Assembly (NCBI GenBank): GCA_037126765.1
Contig: JBBCBC010000037.1
Span: forward strand, 10,049,263-10,113,262
From: Stenogyne calaminthoides
Taxonomy: Eukaryota > Streptophyta > Magnoliopsida > Lamiales > Lamiaceae
DNA length: 64,000 nucleotides
Direction: 5' to 3'
Every line of letters starts with the position of its first letter. Positions within the stretch are counted from its first letter, which is position 1. This document shows positions 35,701-47,420 of this stretch, one piece after another. The position numbers and the translations under genes were made by a program. The notes below the pieces were generated by a model, which saw only the letters and a program-made list of their open reading frames with translations, did no database searches and had not been told where the DNA came from.

Positions 35701-38700
35701 ATTTCAGGGGCTTTAAAGCCTAGAATAAAAGGTGTGCTATATCTAGAGAATCACGGTTTTTGGGATGCTAAGAGTAAATATTTTACATATTTTCATATGG
35801 TTTTACATATTACATTAGTATATCTATATCCACTTTAGTTATTTATTACTCAAGGTGCTTGAAAGGGTGGTTTGGGGATGGGGGAATGGAAAAGGGACAA
35901 AAGGGGTTGTTTGTAATTGAGAAGCACTCCTTAAAAAGGTACATATTCACTTTTGCATTCGAGTACCTCTTTATTGCCAAGCACCCCGTTACTCCCGCAT
36001 CAATTTATACTAGATATCAGTCCAGTTTAAAACTGCTTATTTTCTCCCCTTCGAGATATCATAAAACTAGATTGAAAAGGTGGTTACGATGTTACCAAGA
36101 TTCACAATGATTAGTTATCACAGACATAAAAGTACAGTCCCGCCAAAGATGACCTTCTTAACTTCATATGTCAATTTCATGGCAGCCTTCGTATGGGGTA
36201 TAACCTTTATATCTGACAAATGATCCATTAAATTCTAACTTCATGTCTTCATCTAATGTGTCAAGAATCATGTGCATACATCAAAATCATATTGCATCAG
36301 CATTTCAGTAGAAAACATAGACCTAACAAAGAAGGCACATCCTACCATAAATAATCTTCTTCTACATTAATATTTTATAGGAAAAATATACATTTAATAA
36401 TGAGATATGGCACCAGGAGCAACACGACTGACAATGAACATCACCAACATAAAGTAGTATAATATTGCTCAAAAATGATTATTTGAAACACAAAGATGGG
36501 AGCTGCATAGAAACAGTAACAGATGCTAAAAATAATTTGAGAAGTGTATATGTTTCCATGTTTACATCATCACCTTGATCTGTAGCGTCTGATGGCGTCT
36601 GCGGAGATCTTACGGAGAGCTGAAAATTTGAGAAGGAACATTTAAAAGGAGAGTGCAAATTCGAGTGTTAATCATTTGATATCATAGTTTGTAAATCACT
36701 ATAAAATTTTCTGTAGCATTTAAAACCATAGTGGAGATGTGGATCAAGATTTCATACGTCTATTTCTGTCAGGGATGGACCAAGCTTGTCAGCCAGGGCG
36801 GCAAGATGCTCCTTAGCATCCTGAAACAAATGTCATAATTTAAGACGCACATCACCATGATAAAATGATCCAGCAAAAAAGAGAAAGGATCAACAGAAGA
36901 GCATCACAAGTCAGCTGCCTCCCCCAACCCAGTTGTTGCCCATAACCAAATAGATCTCAATGAGAGCTATACCAATAGCCCTTTGCTTTAAAGTCTCAGA
37001 TTTATACATAGAAGCCCCAACATGATTCGCCTATTTAGTATCAGAGGAAAAAAAAATCATCTCATTCGACAACCTTGGAACATATGTCTGTATATATAAA
37101 CTTGATATCTAGTCATGAAAACATGCTTTCCTGATTGATGAACTAGAACAATCAACTAACTCTAACCAACATTCAGGTTTCTAAGCATAACTTTAGAAAT
37201 TTATATAAGTACCAAACTGAGTTCCAGCAGATATTTAAAAATTACAAAACAATGAAAGATTGTAAGCAAAAAACACCTACCTAGAAAAAAAAACTTGGGC
37301 TCAATTCACAAAATAAATACCACAGCAATTCTAAATTGCAGTTAAGTTTGTACATAGATACTTGAATAACAGTTAAGTAATTATATGCTTCCTCATATTG
37401 GTGAATCATCATATATGATTTTCCATTCAATAAATACTATACAACAGAAAAATGTCAAGCTAGAGACAACAACTTCCCACGGTAGTTCATCAAGTATACA
37501 CTCCAGATAAACTTAATCAACAGTTTGTAATTCATGCTAGACATCAAGCATATATTAATTCCAAAATCAGGCTTATCGTTCACTAGATTTTGGATAAACT
37601 GAAAAACGGGGAAGACGTCCACCACTATGACACCTTTAATTTTTAGTTTAAACAAGTAACAAGAATTTTGGCTTAATGAAGATCTACTTAAAGAGAGAAG
37701 CACATAGAGAAAATAAATTCTTGCACGCGAACCAACGTGATTCTACTATTGATTCATGTAGCCTACACCAATCATTTGGATTTTTAAGGGTCGTTTTTTT
37801 TTCTGTGTGTTTGTTATAAGAAACAAGAATTTAATATGGACAAAAATTATAACGTGCAAACAGATGTATTGTCCCTTCAATAATGAGAACATTCAAGCCA
37901 TAGGATACAATTCCAATTACAAGCTATACCTGAAACAAGATAAATCTTCAACTCCGTTTAGCAAGTAATCCACCAAGAACCAAGAAATCCTACCTTTAAA
38001 CCTATCCCGGACTTCCTCTAGAGATTCCTCATTTTCTAAAAGAAAACTTATATTCCTCTCGAGTCAATGTGGCCAGAATAAAGCAGAAGTTATAGTTTCC
38101 CCATAAGACTTGACCATCTTTACTAATAAAACAACCAAGATTATAGGAAAACAGGTCAGTGACTAAACATTGACCCACTGTACCCCATAACTCTCAGTAC
38201 TCTAAGCCTAAGATATTAAAATTGAACAGTGAAAAAGATGTGACCCAGGTATTCTGAATGATTCCTGCACAAGACACCAGATCAGGATAAATGGGAAAAA
38301 ATTATTTCAGGTTAGTATCAGTCAAACTAAGCGAAGTTGTTTGAACATGGAAACCCAATTTTTCCACTGTCAGAAATCTAGAACTGCTAAGCGCCTATCA
38401 GTGCACCTCCTCAGTTATTTCGTCAACATAAGCAAAGAAAAGCTTATAGCCATTAATAATTATTTAATATTTATTGTGGAATCCTTTTACAAAAGCAGAA
38501 GTCCAAAAGTTAAAATAATAAGAGCAAAGCACTAACTCACTGCTGAAACTTGCATTAAGCAAGCATCTTTGATTCAATAGATGGCAATTCTCATTTTTAA
38601 AAGAGATAAATATAAACATCACTCGCCATTCACCAAATCTACATATCAAATTCCAACTCAAATAATATAACCTCCATGCAGTACTTTCCAGAACGTGGAA

Positions 38701-39473
38701 ACGCCAAATATATTTAAGCATCTGACGTACACATAGATGTCAAAAACAAGTAGAACATTTACTGAATCCATCTATTGAACTTCCAAAATATTACACCTTT
38801 AATTTTTTTCATTTGATAAGGACCGGTTTTATGGATTTCTCATAGATAGACCGAAGAATAAAAATTAGCAAGCACTCTTGGCAACTGCATGAGTAACCTA
38901 TTAGAGTTTTTCCTAACTTTTCGATTCATCTGCTCCCTCCGTGGGTTTTAATTCAGTATTTCCCGTGCAGTATGAGTGAGAAATTTAAAGTTGTTGTCTG
39001 TGAAACCACTCTACTCAAGCAAGGAAAAAAGAGAATAACTCATGGTACGGTCACTCTTTAGCTTTAATAATAAATAAGAGAAGAAAACAAAAGAAGCACA
39101 TTACCTCATCAAGATAATCAACATCAAGATCGCCCGCGCCATCAACATTCCCAAACATAAATCCAAGTAGGCGGTTTCCCCCTTCAGCCTCCTCGTACTC
39201 ATCCTCGTCATCTGCCAATTCAAGAAGTTCTAGTAGTTTGCCAAAATAAAAGAATTCCAAACGTGACAAGAACTGCAACTAGGAATTGACAGCATGGTAA
39301 CATCAATAAATAACAAAATAGCCTCATCTTCGCGCGCCTTCGCAAGAAAAAATAAAAACCCTAGTTGATTTGGGGTTAAGAAATCAACACATACCAACGG
39401 CCAATCCTTCTTCTTCTGCGGCGAAACGGCTGGTGGAAGCATCTTCACCTGTTCCGTCGGCCCACAGAGCCAT
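23810..39473 (-). CDS. TAF1: Transcription initiation factor TFIID subunit 1 (TAF1/HAF)
   Basis: 21 exons on the minus strand: 39473-39395, 39211-39105, 36820-36758, 36619-36574, 35306-35043, 34435-34332, 33775-33604, 33462-32361, 31088-30886, 30762-30525, 30166-29830, 29597-29388, 29169-29077, 28321-28115, 27664-27461, 27140-26657, 26533-26331, 26164-26042, 25920-25864, 25792-24767, 24160-23810. They total 5673 nt, exactly 1890 residues plus stop. The N-terminus is MALWADGTGEDA and GGNRLLGFMFGNVDGAGDLD. A ubiquitin-like domain follows at about 678-752. The TAF1 core from about 760 includes EYCEERPLLLGNAGMGARLC and ITGVGDPSGRGLGFSYVR. Next are a CX2CX4HX6C knuckle (C1427, C1430, H1435, C1442), a charged coiled segment and a C-terminal bromodomain (about 1785-1880, PVTRKEAPDYLDFVDRPMDL). 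It scaffolds TFIID and binds acetylated histones. Length fits plant TAF1 (about 1900). One junction is GC-AG. Plus-strand frames at 24812-25664 are antisense shadows. Confidence 0.96.
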
Positions 39474-39790
39474 ATCTACCCCTTAATACTTAATTTGTTC
39501 TTCAATTTCCCTCTTCAACTTTCTTCATCTGCTTACTTCTTCATTCTGGATTCTTGTAATCTCTTCTCCCTCTTCTTTTATAAAGAAAAGAAAATAAATA
39601 TTTAGAGAAAAAAAAAAAGACTAAAATGAAGGTACGCGCAAAAACACGATTTGGGCTAAGCGTAAATCTCAAGCGAATGGGCCTTTAAATAAGTGGTCCG
39701 TTAGTAAACCCTAATTTAAAAGTTAATGGGCCTTTTACGTTTACGTATTGATAAGTTAATGGCCCTAAGGGTTAGGTATATGGGTCTTTT
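39474..39790 (-). promoter_or_regulatory. TAF1 upstream region with telo-box and site II-like motifs
   Basis: Read on either strand, the 300 bases upstream of the TAF1 ATG hold AAACCCTAA (about 39708), and AATGGGCCTTT twice (about 39677 and 39724). Telo-box (AAACCCTAA) with site II (TGGGCY) is a known arrangement in plant genes tied to growth and housekeeping. The motifs are seen; function is inferred. No clear TATA box. Confidence 0.5.
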
Positions 39791-39967
39791 ATTACTTGAG
39801 AAGTAAGCTTTTGAAATCCAATAGTTGAGAAGTAAGCTTATACAAAAAATATTTTACATGTGAAATTATAAAAAAAAAAAAAAACGCCTGAACGAATAAA
39901 ATTAATTAACTAATTAGAGAAAAATAATAATTGTTTGATAGTAGATCTCGCTTGATATTAGAGCTAA

Positions 39968-40248
39968 GGCAAAGTATAATGTGAATAAATTTCACAGTTA
40001 AATTGGTTAAAGAGTGTTATTTATATTACTAAAGAGTGTGAATTTTTTATTATAAAGGATGTGACTTTTTACAATAAAGGGTATTACTCATAAAAGTGAA
40101 GGGTGTGACTTATATTATAACAGAGGATATCGTAATAATAATTGAAGGATGTAACTCATATTACTATAGGGTGTGACTTATATTACTAAAGAGTATATTT
40201 GTAAAAAAAATCAGTTTCACGGTGAACAAGTTTCACAACTACCAACTA
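39968..40248. mobile_element. Mutator-type MITE, family 1, copy 1 (281 bp)
   Basis: Bounded by a perfect 9-bp direct repeat TAGAGCTAA at 39959-39967 and 40249-40257. Its ends are imperfect inverted repeats: left TGTGAATAAATTTCACAGTT against the reverse complement of the right end, TGTGAAACTTGTTCACCGTG. The interior repeats GTGTGACTTATATTA-type phrases. A second copy lies at 51595-51883. Confidence 0.75.
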
Positions 40249-40257
40249 TAGAGCTAA

Positions 40258-40988
40258 TTACAAATTGCAACCTGTGTTATTGACCTTTTTACGAATTATA
40301 GCTTGTACTATTTTTTTTAATGAAATGCAACATGTACTAGTAAAAAGTGATTGATTCTAACCCGAGACTTGTTTTTTGTGGAAGTTTCCGGTCAAATATC
40401 TCCTACAAATCATATGTTTTTATACCATAATGCTAAAAAATATTTTAACAAATATCAAATTAAGGAAATTTAATAGAAAGATTTCAAAAACAATAAATTG
40501 AGATGGAAATATGTCAATTTTTACTAGTACATGTTGCATTTTTGCTATAAAAAAATAGTACTTGTTGCCATTTATTATTAACCCCTGATATTATACTGGT
40601 ATTCACTATAAAATATATTTTATGATGGTAAAAACTTGATTACTAGTTTAGTAGGCGACCTTACCAATTAAAGTCTAAAGAGGATGTGAATTGTTATTGT
40701 AATTTATTTTATTTTTTTCAAAAAATGAAGTCTTCCAAATTGTGACATATGTTGACGGTTACTTTTTCGAAACACATGATCAGGCTTCAATAAGATTCTA
40801 ACTTCCCCTCACAAATTGTGTGTGTGATCGGTATAATTTTAACTTGTTTTTTTATTAAAAACTTCAACCAAGTTATTTTTTATATCTTTCTGGTAGATTA
40901 AAAAGTATTAGTTCGTCAAAAATATTAATTCTTATGATAGAAAAATATTAACTGTACATTGAATAATTACTAAAAATGTCATCTTATA
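40258..40988. other. Intergenic, no gene seen
   Basis: AT-rich sequence between two MITEs, with no coding signal. The stretch 40270-40570 has repeat-like phrasing in both orientations (GTACTA near TTGCATTT) and may be another degraded inverted-repeat element. Confidence 0.4.
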
Positions 40989-40996
40989 TGAACTAA

Positions 40997-41399
40997 GGGA
41001 TTTAAACCAAAAAGCTCTCATAATTTTGCACATATATTAAAAAGGTCTCATATATATCACTTGTTTCAATTTAGTCTAGTATGTATTCAATTTGTGTCGA
41101 TCTAGTCCCAAATGCCGAAAACTAGTTAAATCAGCCAAAAAGGACTTCGTTTTTGGGGCGTGTGATACACGCGCCCCTAATTTTGATCGGGGCTCAGCAT
41201 TTTCCGGCGAAAATTAGGGGCGCGTGGTGGCCACGCATCTTAAACGACGTCGTTTTGGATGATATTGGTCGACCTCCGATAGTACGGGACTAAATCAGCA
41301 CAAATTGAATACATACGGGACTAAATTGAAACAAGTGGTATATATTAAACATTTTCAATAAAAGTGCAAAGTTATGAAACTTTTTTTGTTTAAATCCCT
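40997..41399. mobile_element. Long-TIR Mutator-type MITE, family 2, copy A (403 bp)
   Basis: Almost wholly palindromic. The left arm begins GGGATTTAAACC and includes CACTTGTTTCAATTTAGTC; the right arm is its reverse complement and ends in TTTAAATCCC. Arms are close to 190 bp. The 9-bp flanks ATGAACTAA and ATTAACTAA match at 8 of 9, as expected for a Mutator-type insertion. The centre carries GGCGCGTGGTGGCCACGC and AAACGACGTCGTTTTGG. Confidence 0.8.
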
Positions 41400-41408
41400 A
41401 TTAACTAA

Positions 41409-41869
41409 TACATTTATTTGTATGAACTAATATTTTTCTTCCTATATAAACTACACTTCTTTTTGGCTGGTTAATGCATTCACTATTTATGTGACAGATT
41501 AAATCACGTAACCATTTATTAATTTGCATCATCATGTGACCTTACTCGCATTAAAAATTGCTCCTAACATATCAATTAATTATGAGATGCACGTGAGACG
41601 GTTTCATAGTGAGATAAAGTATAATTTGAACACTGACGTTTTAGCATTTTGGGAGGAGTGAATGTTGATTTGTGTTAAATTTTATCTCGTCCTATGCATG
41701 AAACTGTCTCGTATGAATTTTCGCCATTAATTAAAATGTACTGTTGTATTTATCGTTAGAAAAGAGAATGTGGACCTTCTGTCGTCGATTCAACAAAATT
41801 CCATCATCTTAAACACATTATTAATTAATGGAGGATATATTCAGGGTTCATCGCACAATAAATTATACA
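41409..41869. other. Spacer between the two palindromic MITEs
   Basis: About 460 bases of AT-rich non-coding DNA. No gene seen. Confidence 0.5.
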
Positions 41870-41878
41870 TAAATATAG

Positions 41879-42280
41879 GGGATTTACATTAAAAAAAATT
41901 CCATAATTTTCCACATTTATTGAAAAGATCTTATATATATCACTTGTTTCAATTTAGTCTCGTAGGTATTTAATTTGTGCCGAATTAATCCCGTACCGCC
42001 AGAAGTCGACCAATATCATCCAAAACGATGTCGTTTTAGACGCGTGGCCGCCACGCGCTCCTAATTTTCGCCGGAAAATGCCGAGTCCCTATCAAAATTA
42101 GGGCGCGTGTATCACCGTCCAAAAAATGACGTCGTTTTGGGGTAGTTTGACTGGTCTCTGACGATTTGAAACTAAATCAGCACAAATTTAAAATATACGG
42201 AACTAAATTAAAACATGTGATATATATGAAACATTTTCAATAAAAGTGCAAAGTTACGGGACCATTTTGATTTAAATCCC
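41879..42280. mobile_element. Long-TIR Mutator-type MITE, family 2, copy B (402 bp), inverted relative to copy A
   Basis: Same ends and arms as copy A (GGGATTTA... to ...TTTAAATCCC). The asymmetric centre runs the other way: GTGGCCGCCACGC comes first and AGGGCGCGTGTATCAC after it. The 9-bp flanks TAAATATAG and TTTATATAG match at 7 of 9. It is thus an independent insertion of the same family, almost equal in length. Confidence 0.8.
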
Positions 42281-42289
42281 TTTATATAG

Positions 42290-44766
42290 TATAGATGAAA
42301 ATCTTGCTGAATTTGATCAAGAAAAAAAAGTAACAGTTATATCGCATTCCATTAATCAAGAGTCCATCTAGCATTAATATTATACAATGTAGTAAAACTT
42401 AAATTACAACATTCATTGTCCACTTACTATTTTAATACAAACAACATCCAAATAATAATCATTTTAACTAATACAACATCCCTTCATTCCTACACACCAA
42501 ATAATTATTAGTAAATTAAAGAAACCAATAGTAGATAAACCACGTCTAGCTAGGAAGCATTGATCGATTCATACACACTTACAACGGTAGGTCTGTTTTC
42601 AATCACCTCAAACATCAACAAAAATCATTTTTTTTCAAAGCTTTCTCTCCCAACTTAAAAAAAAATGATTTTAGCAATTTTGTAGAGTTTGAAGACACTT
42701 CCTGCAAATTTTTAAGGGGCGGTGAAACCAGGTGGGGTGGGAAAATCTGAAAACAGGGGACAATGGGATTAGAAGGGACGCTGGGAATTGTGACGAGGAG
42801 GCCGTGCCCTCGAGTGACAGGGCAATGACTATGAGTGAGATGAGATCATAAAAAACTTGAAACTAGACATGATTGCAAGTAATTTAGTAGAATGTGGGGA
42901 ATGAAGGAGTTGTATATATGATGAAGCATTCATTCATTTGAGGAATCTACTTCAACTTATTCCAGTTAATTTCATCTTAATGGCCTACCATCTGGTTGTT
43001 GGTACGTTACACCATAATAAGTGGAGTATATATATCTCATGAAATTCAAGGGGAAATGGTAGCTCTGCATGCATAGTGTGTTTGGTTAGGTTAGGGGTGT
43101 CCTATTTCAATTGGTGTTTTATTGACTTTGATATGCATTAAGTCAGTCATATAATTTAAGTTGAGTTCAATTTTAATCATGCATGTATTTTGTTATTTTA
43201 TCAATTTCACGCAATTGGCGTACCAGAATATCAAACATGCAAAGGCATGTAAATTGGCACGAAAAAATGTATCAAAACGATGGGATCAACGAGAGGAATA
43301 GAATGACACAGTTCTCGACCTTCGTCTCAGTGTTTATATACAAAAATTATGATTTGCAAAAAAAATGACAATTTAAAAAATGAACAAGAGTTTTTTTCCA
43401 TGAATGTAAGATGATTCTACTGAGAGTGATGACGGTCATCAGCAAAAAATTAGAACACTAAAAAATTGGATTGCACAAAGATAAATAACCATTGTGATAG
43501 TAAATGCCTGTTTTCAAACTCTTAAAAATAGGGCAGAAGTGTTTTTTTTAAAGTTGGTGTGACACAATTTTATTTTATTTTTGTTTTGTTTGTTTAAAAA
43601 GCACTTCTCACGTTTAAGAAGAGAAGGAAAACAGGCCCTAACTCCATTTAATACATGTGACGCGTGGTGATGAGTAATCGCCCAATTAATAGTTAAACCG
43701 TGTATGCAAAACTAATTTACATCTCACTTGTCTCTCATGGAGTATATGAGTTGATTAGATTGTATGTATCTCATGAAGTAATTAATAGAAGTTGGTTGTA
43801 TCATAAATATAAAAGAAATTGGTTGAACTAGCAACACACATATCTACCCACACCATTAAATAATTTTTGTGGCGTATGGCTTAGTTAGGAAATTTCAGCA
43901 TAGAGGGTTAGCTTGGGTGGGACCCAGCAACAGTTCATGAATCATTAAGATTCATAACAAGTGCCACCATGAACCAGTACACCACAGATTGCTACAACAA
44001 ATGCAAATCTCTGGCCCAACTACAAATAATAACCATTATATATATTTGAAGAGTTTGGATGGGTTCTATGCATTATGAATTTGTGTTTCTAGTTTTTGGT
44101 AACAAAAAATTATGAGCAAGAGAAAAAGCAACCAAAATAGCAACAGAGAGAACGAGTGTCTGAAGATTCTCTTGGCAGTGCATCAAAGTTCCTAAAATAG
44201 AGCAAAGAGATTTGAGAGATAGATCTAGTGCTTCGAGTATCTCAAGTTATTGATTTATTTTTCGAGAAGGATTGATGTCAAAATTTTGATAAGCATCATA
44301 TATTTCGTACAAGAGCAAGTCTTTTTGTATGTATATAAGTTGCATCGTGCAACTAATGCACATTAACAATGTTCAACGAAATCAATTAATACCATTAGGT
44401 AAAAACAACTAATACCGTAAAAAAATACACTTGAATTGTAAAAGTGATGCAATGAAAAGAAACATTAAAATCATACCTCAAACATGGACCTTGGATTGCC
44501 TACACCTCTCAGTGCATAATAGAGAGGTATTGATGAATGAAACCTCTGCTTATATATATATTCTGCAGTTCAAACAATCCTTGGTATGCAAATATGAATA
44601 CATAATTACATACAACATTTTCATAAGCTGACAAAGTTTTTGAAATGTTTAAATAAATTATTTTGCTATAGTAAACATGTAGAAGGTATTTAAGCAAACA
44701 ACACACAATGGACTTGCGATACAAATTGTCAACAGGATATGGAAAAAAAAATCTATGCTTACGAAT
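42290..44766. other. Intergenic region, one doubtful small frame
   Basis: No firm gene. On the minus strand at 42870-42769 a 34-codon frame, interrupted by one TAG, begins MSSFKFFMISSHS and ends RARPPRHNSQRPF. A TATATA element lies about 50 bases upstream. Its C-terminal PPRHN recalls secreted signalling peptides, but the stop codon and short length leave it doubtful. The end near 44766 probably holds the carbonic anhydrase 3' UTR. Confidence 0.35.
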
Positions 44767-47420
44767 TCAGGACCAAAATTCACGGTTGTTGAACGAGCAT
44801 GCATCGTCAGCTATCGCGCTACCCTTGTAGTCAAGAGTCCACTTTTCAAATGTACAGTTGATGAAGTCATAGTAGCCACCATGGATCAAAAGCTTCCCCC
44901 TCATTACCCGTTCTTTGATCCATGGATAAGTCAGCAAGTTCAACAAGGACCTGTTGATCGATTCCTAGAAAAAAGAGAACGAGATTGAATCAAGATCCAG
45001 CCAGAAAACCGAATTTTACTACTAGTGCTATGGAATATTTGTTCTTATTCATATCCCTGTTTTTTTGTAAAATTTTCCAAGAACAAACAGAAAAGGCAAA
45101 CACAACATTCAGAACAAACTACCTTTTCGCAGTGTCTGCACTGTTGATCGAAGTCGAGGTGTGAGGCAGCATTCTTTGTTATTAACCCAGCAGGTTTTGC
45201 ATTACCCACCCAACTTGCAATGAAGCTACTGGAGAGCACAAACACAGTTGTTAGAAACAGAAACACGTTTCAGATGGATGAAAATGAATTGAACACATAT
45301 TAGCGAAAGATAGGCAAAGTAGCAGAACCTTGAGTTAACTTCATCTTGCAAGCTCATCAATGCTTTAATCCCTCCACAACAGCTGTGCCCTACAACCAGT
45401 ATGTTTTCAACCTGCACAATCATATGGCATACATCTTACTCATGTTCCCGCAAAAGGAACAGAGGGTTTCTCCTAAATCGTAATCACACCTATTTAAAAA
45501 CAAGTGAATGTTGATCCTGGAGACAGCAGTCTAGATTTGAAAAACGACAAACCTACTTCACAAGATTGACAAAATGTTTAGGAACCAGTAACTTCTTTCC
45601 ACTTGAGATTATATCTGGACTATTATTAAATTTTAACCTTCTTTAACTTTCACTGTTGATGTATCTTTTGTGTTATGCATAAATGGGTGTCAGAATGGGA
45701 ACATTCACAGAATAATAGAGCTGAACACCATATATACAAGTATTCAATAATCGCACGAACATCTACAGTAAGCAGGTTGGCAGCTGATATACGTACTTCA
45801 AGAGAATTTACAGCAAATTCAAGGGCAGCGTTTGTTTCTGTAGGTCCACTCTGCATCATAGAATACATAACACACAAAATTTATCGGCAGAACCGAAACT
45901 CCTGATTCAATATTCAAGTACTATAAGCTCAAGGAAATATAAGAAACAGACCTCACACGGGGGCACCAAGTTTGCCACATTTCGAATCACAAAGGCTTCT
46001 CCTGGTTGGAATCCAAGAATGCTCGAGGGACAAACTCGTGAATCTGCACAAGCAATCACCATAAACTGTCCTTCAAATGTTAGATTCCATTAGGGTGTTT
46101 GAGATTTTTAAAAAATTAACAAAAGAAACATAAATGTAAAAGTACCTTCGGAGCTTGTGCCTCAGCAAGACTTTTGTAGTGTTCTAAGTAGCTCCTACAA
46201 AACATTGGATGAATGTGATAACAAATGAAGGTCTGCATTCCTAATACTTTTATTTAGACAGACATGAAAAGCTCTTACAAGTATTTATCCTTTTTGAAAC
46301 CAAGAAATCTGTGTCGCAACTCCTTGAAAAAATCTGACTCCTTATCGCGCACCTTTGAGGCATTAGGATTGTTGTCTATGGTCTCCTGAGCTAGTCCAGG
46401 AGGCTCCATTATAGCCTTTAATCTTACCGTTGTATTTCTTCTATATCCATGAAAGGCGAATATACAGCACATAAGAGATTATATTAGTAAAATGGCAACT
46501 TATCATGCACACATAATTTAAATCCGATAAAAACATGCTTATCTCTCTGGATGAACCTCGAGTGTTGCATGGAAGTCAATAATCATAAATAGTAAGTAGG
46601 TCCTATAAACCACCAAGAACAATATGATTAGAGCCTTGAGTAGGGAAGAGTTTTCAAACGATCTATTCACTATTATTTCTTTACTGCCCGATGAACTCTA
46701 TCATTTGAGCGTGTGGTTAGCCATTCGAATTACTAACTTCAGAAATATATTGGAGCAGATTAAGTGCAATTATGCACAGACTTCAACCTCAACTATCAGT
46801 TTCAAAAACCAATTCTCTAAACCCTCTAACAAAACACTATACAACTCGAATTCTTAAGTCACGTGGTCACGCCTAAGAAACCAGATCATCCACTTTTAAG
46901 ATGGTCAAACACAAAACAAAATTTCACAAGACATGATGCTACATTTGATGGGGCTGGTATAAATTGCAACAAGATTGTTAACAATGTAAAAAAGATAAGC
47001 TTACTCACAGACAATTCATCAAACACCAAGAACTCAATGGAGCACACAATAAATCAATAACCTCTTGTCAACAACAACTAATATAATCAAATGAACAGCA
47101 GCATACAGGATTGTGAGATCACAGGCAACTAAAGAAGCACAGGCAATCAGGAATTGAGTAAAAAAACAAGATTAGAACTTTGATCCACTTACTTGAAAGA
47201 ATTCAAAATTCTCAAGCGGCCATGCTCACTTTCCGGAGATCTCAACTGGGAAACCTGAGATTAAAAAAAAATCAAATACAAGAAATTAGATCATCTAAAT
47301 TACAGATACGCTCAATAATTATCTCAAAAAGAGTAGCAACAACAATACACTGGAGGTTTTAGCTGAATTGTCGGCAAGATCCAAAGAATAGGAATATGAG
47401 AGAGAAAACGCTTGAGCCAT
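44767..47420 (-). CDS. BCA5-like: Beta carbonic anhydrase, probably organelle-targeted (BCA5-like)
   Basis: Nine exons on the minus strand: 47420-47349, 47254-47193, 46440-46279, 46194-46146, 46065-45952, 45850-45797, 45411-45329, 45228-45123 and 44964-44767. All are GT-AG with continuous phase; they sum to 900 nt, 299 residues. The enzyme interconverts CO2 and bicarbonate. Zinc ligands are C121 (in VIACADSRV), H180 and C183 (GHSCCGGIKALM), with the D123/R125 dyad. GFQPGEAFVIRNVANLVPP and the C-terminal IHGGYYDFINCTFEKWTLDY are family blocks. About 85 Ser/Arg-rich, poorly conserved residues (MAQAFSLSYSYSLDL...) precede the domain, consistent with a transit peptide. The exon 1 donor AGT|GTATTG is weak but keeps phase and an open frame. 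Closest by memory to the BCA5/BCA6 group. Confidence 0.93.
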
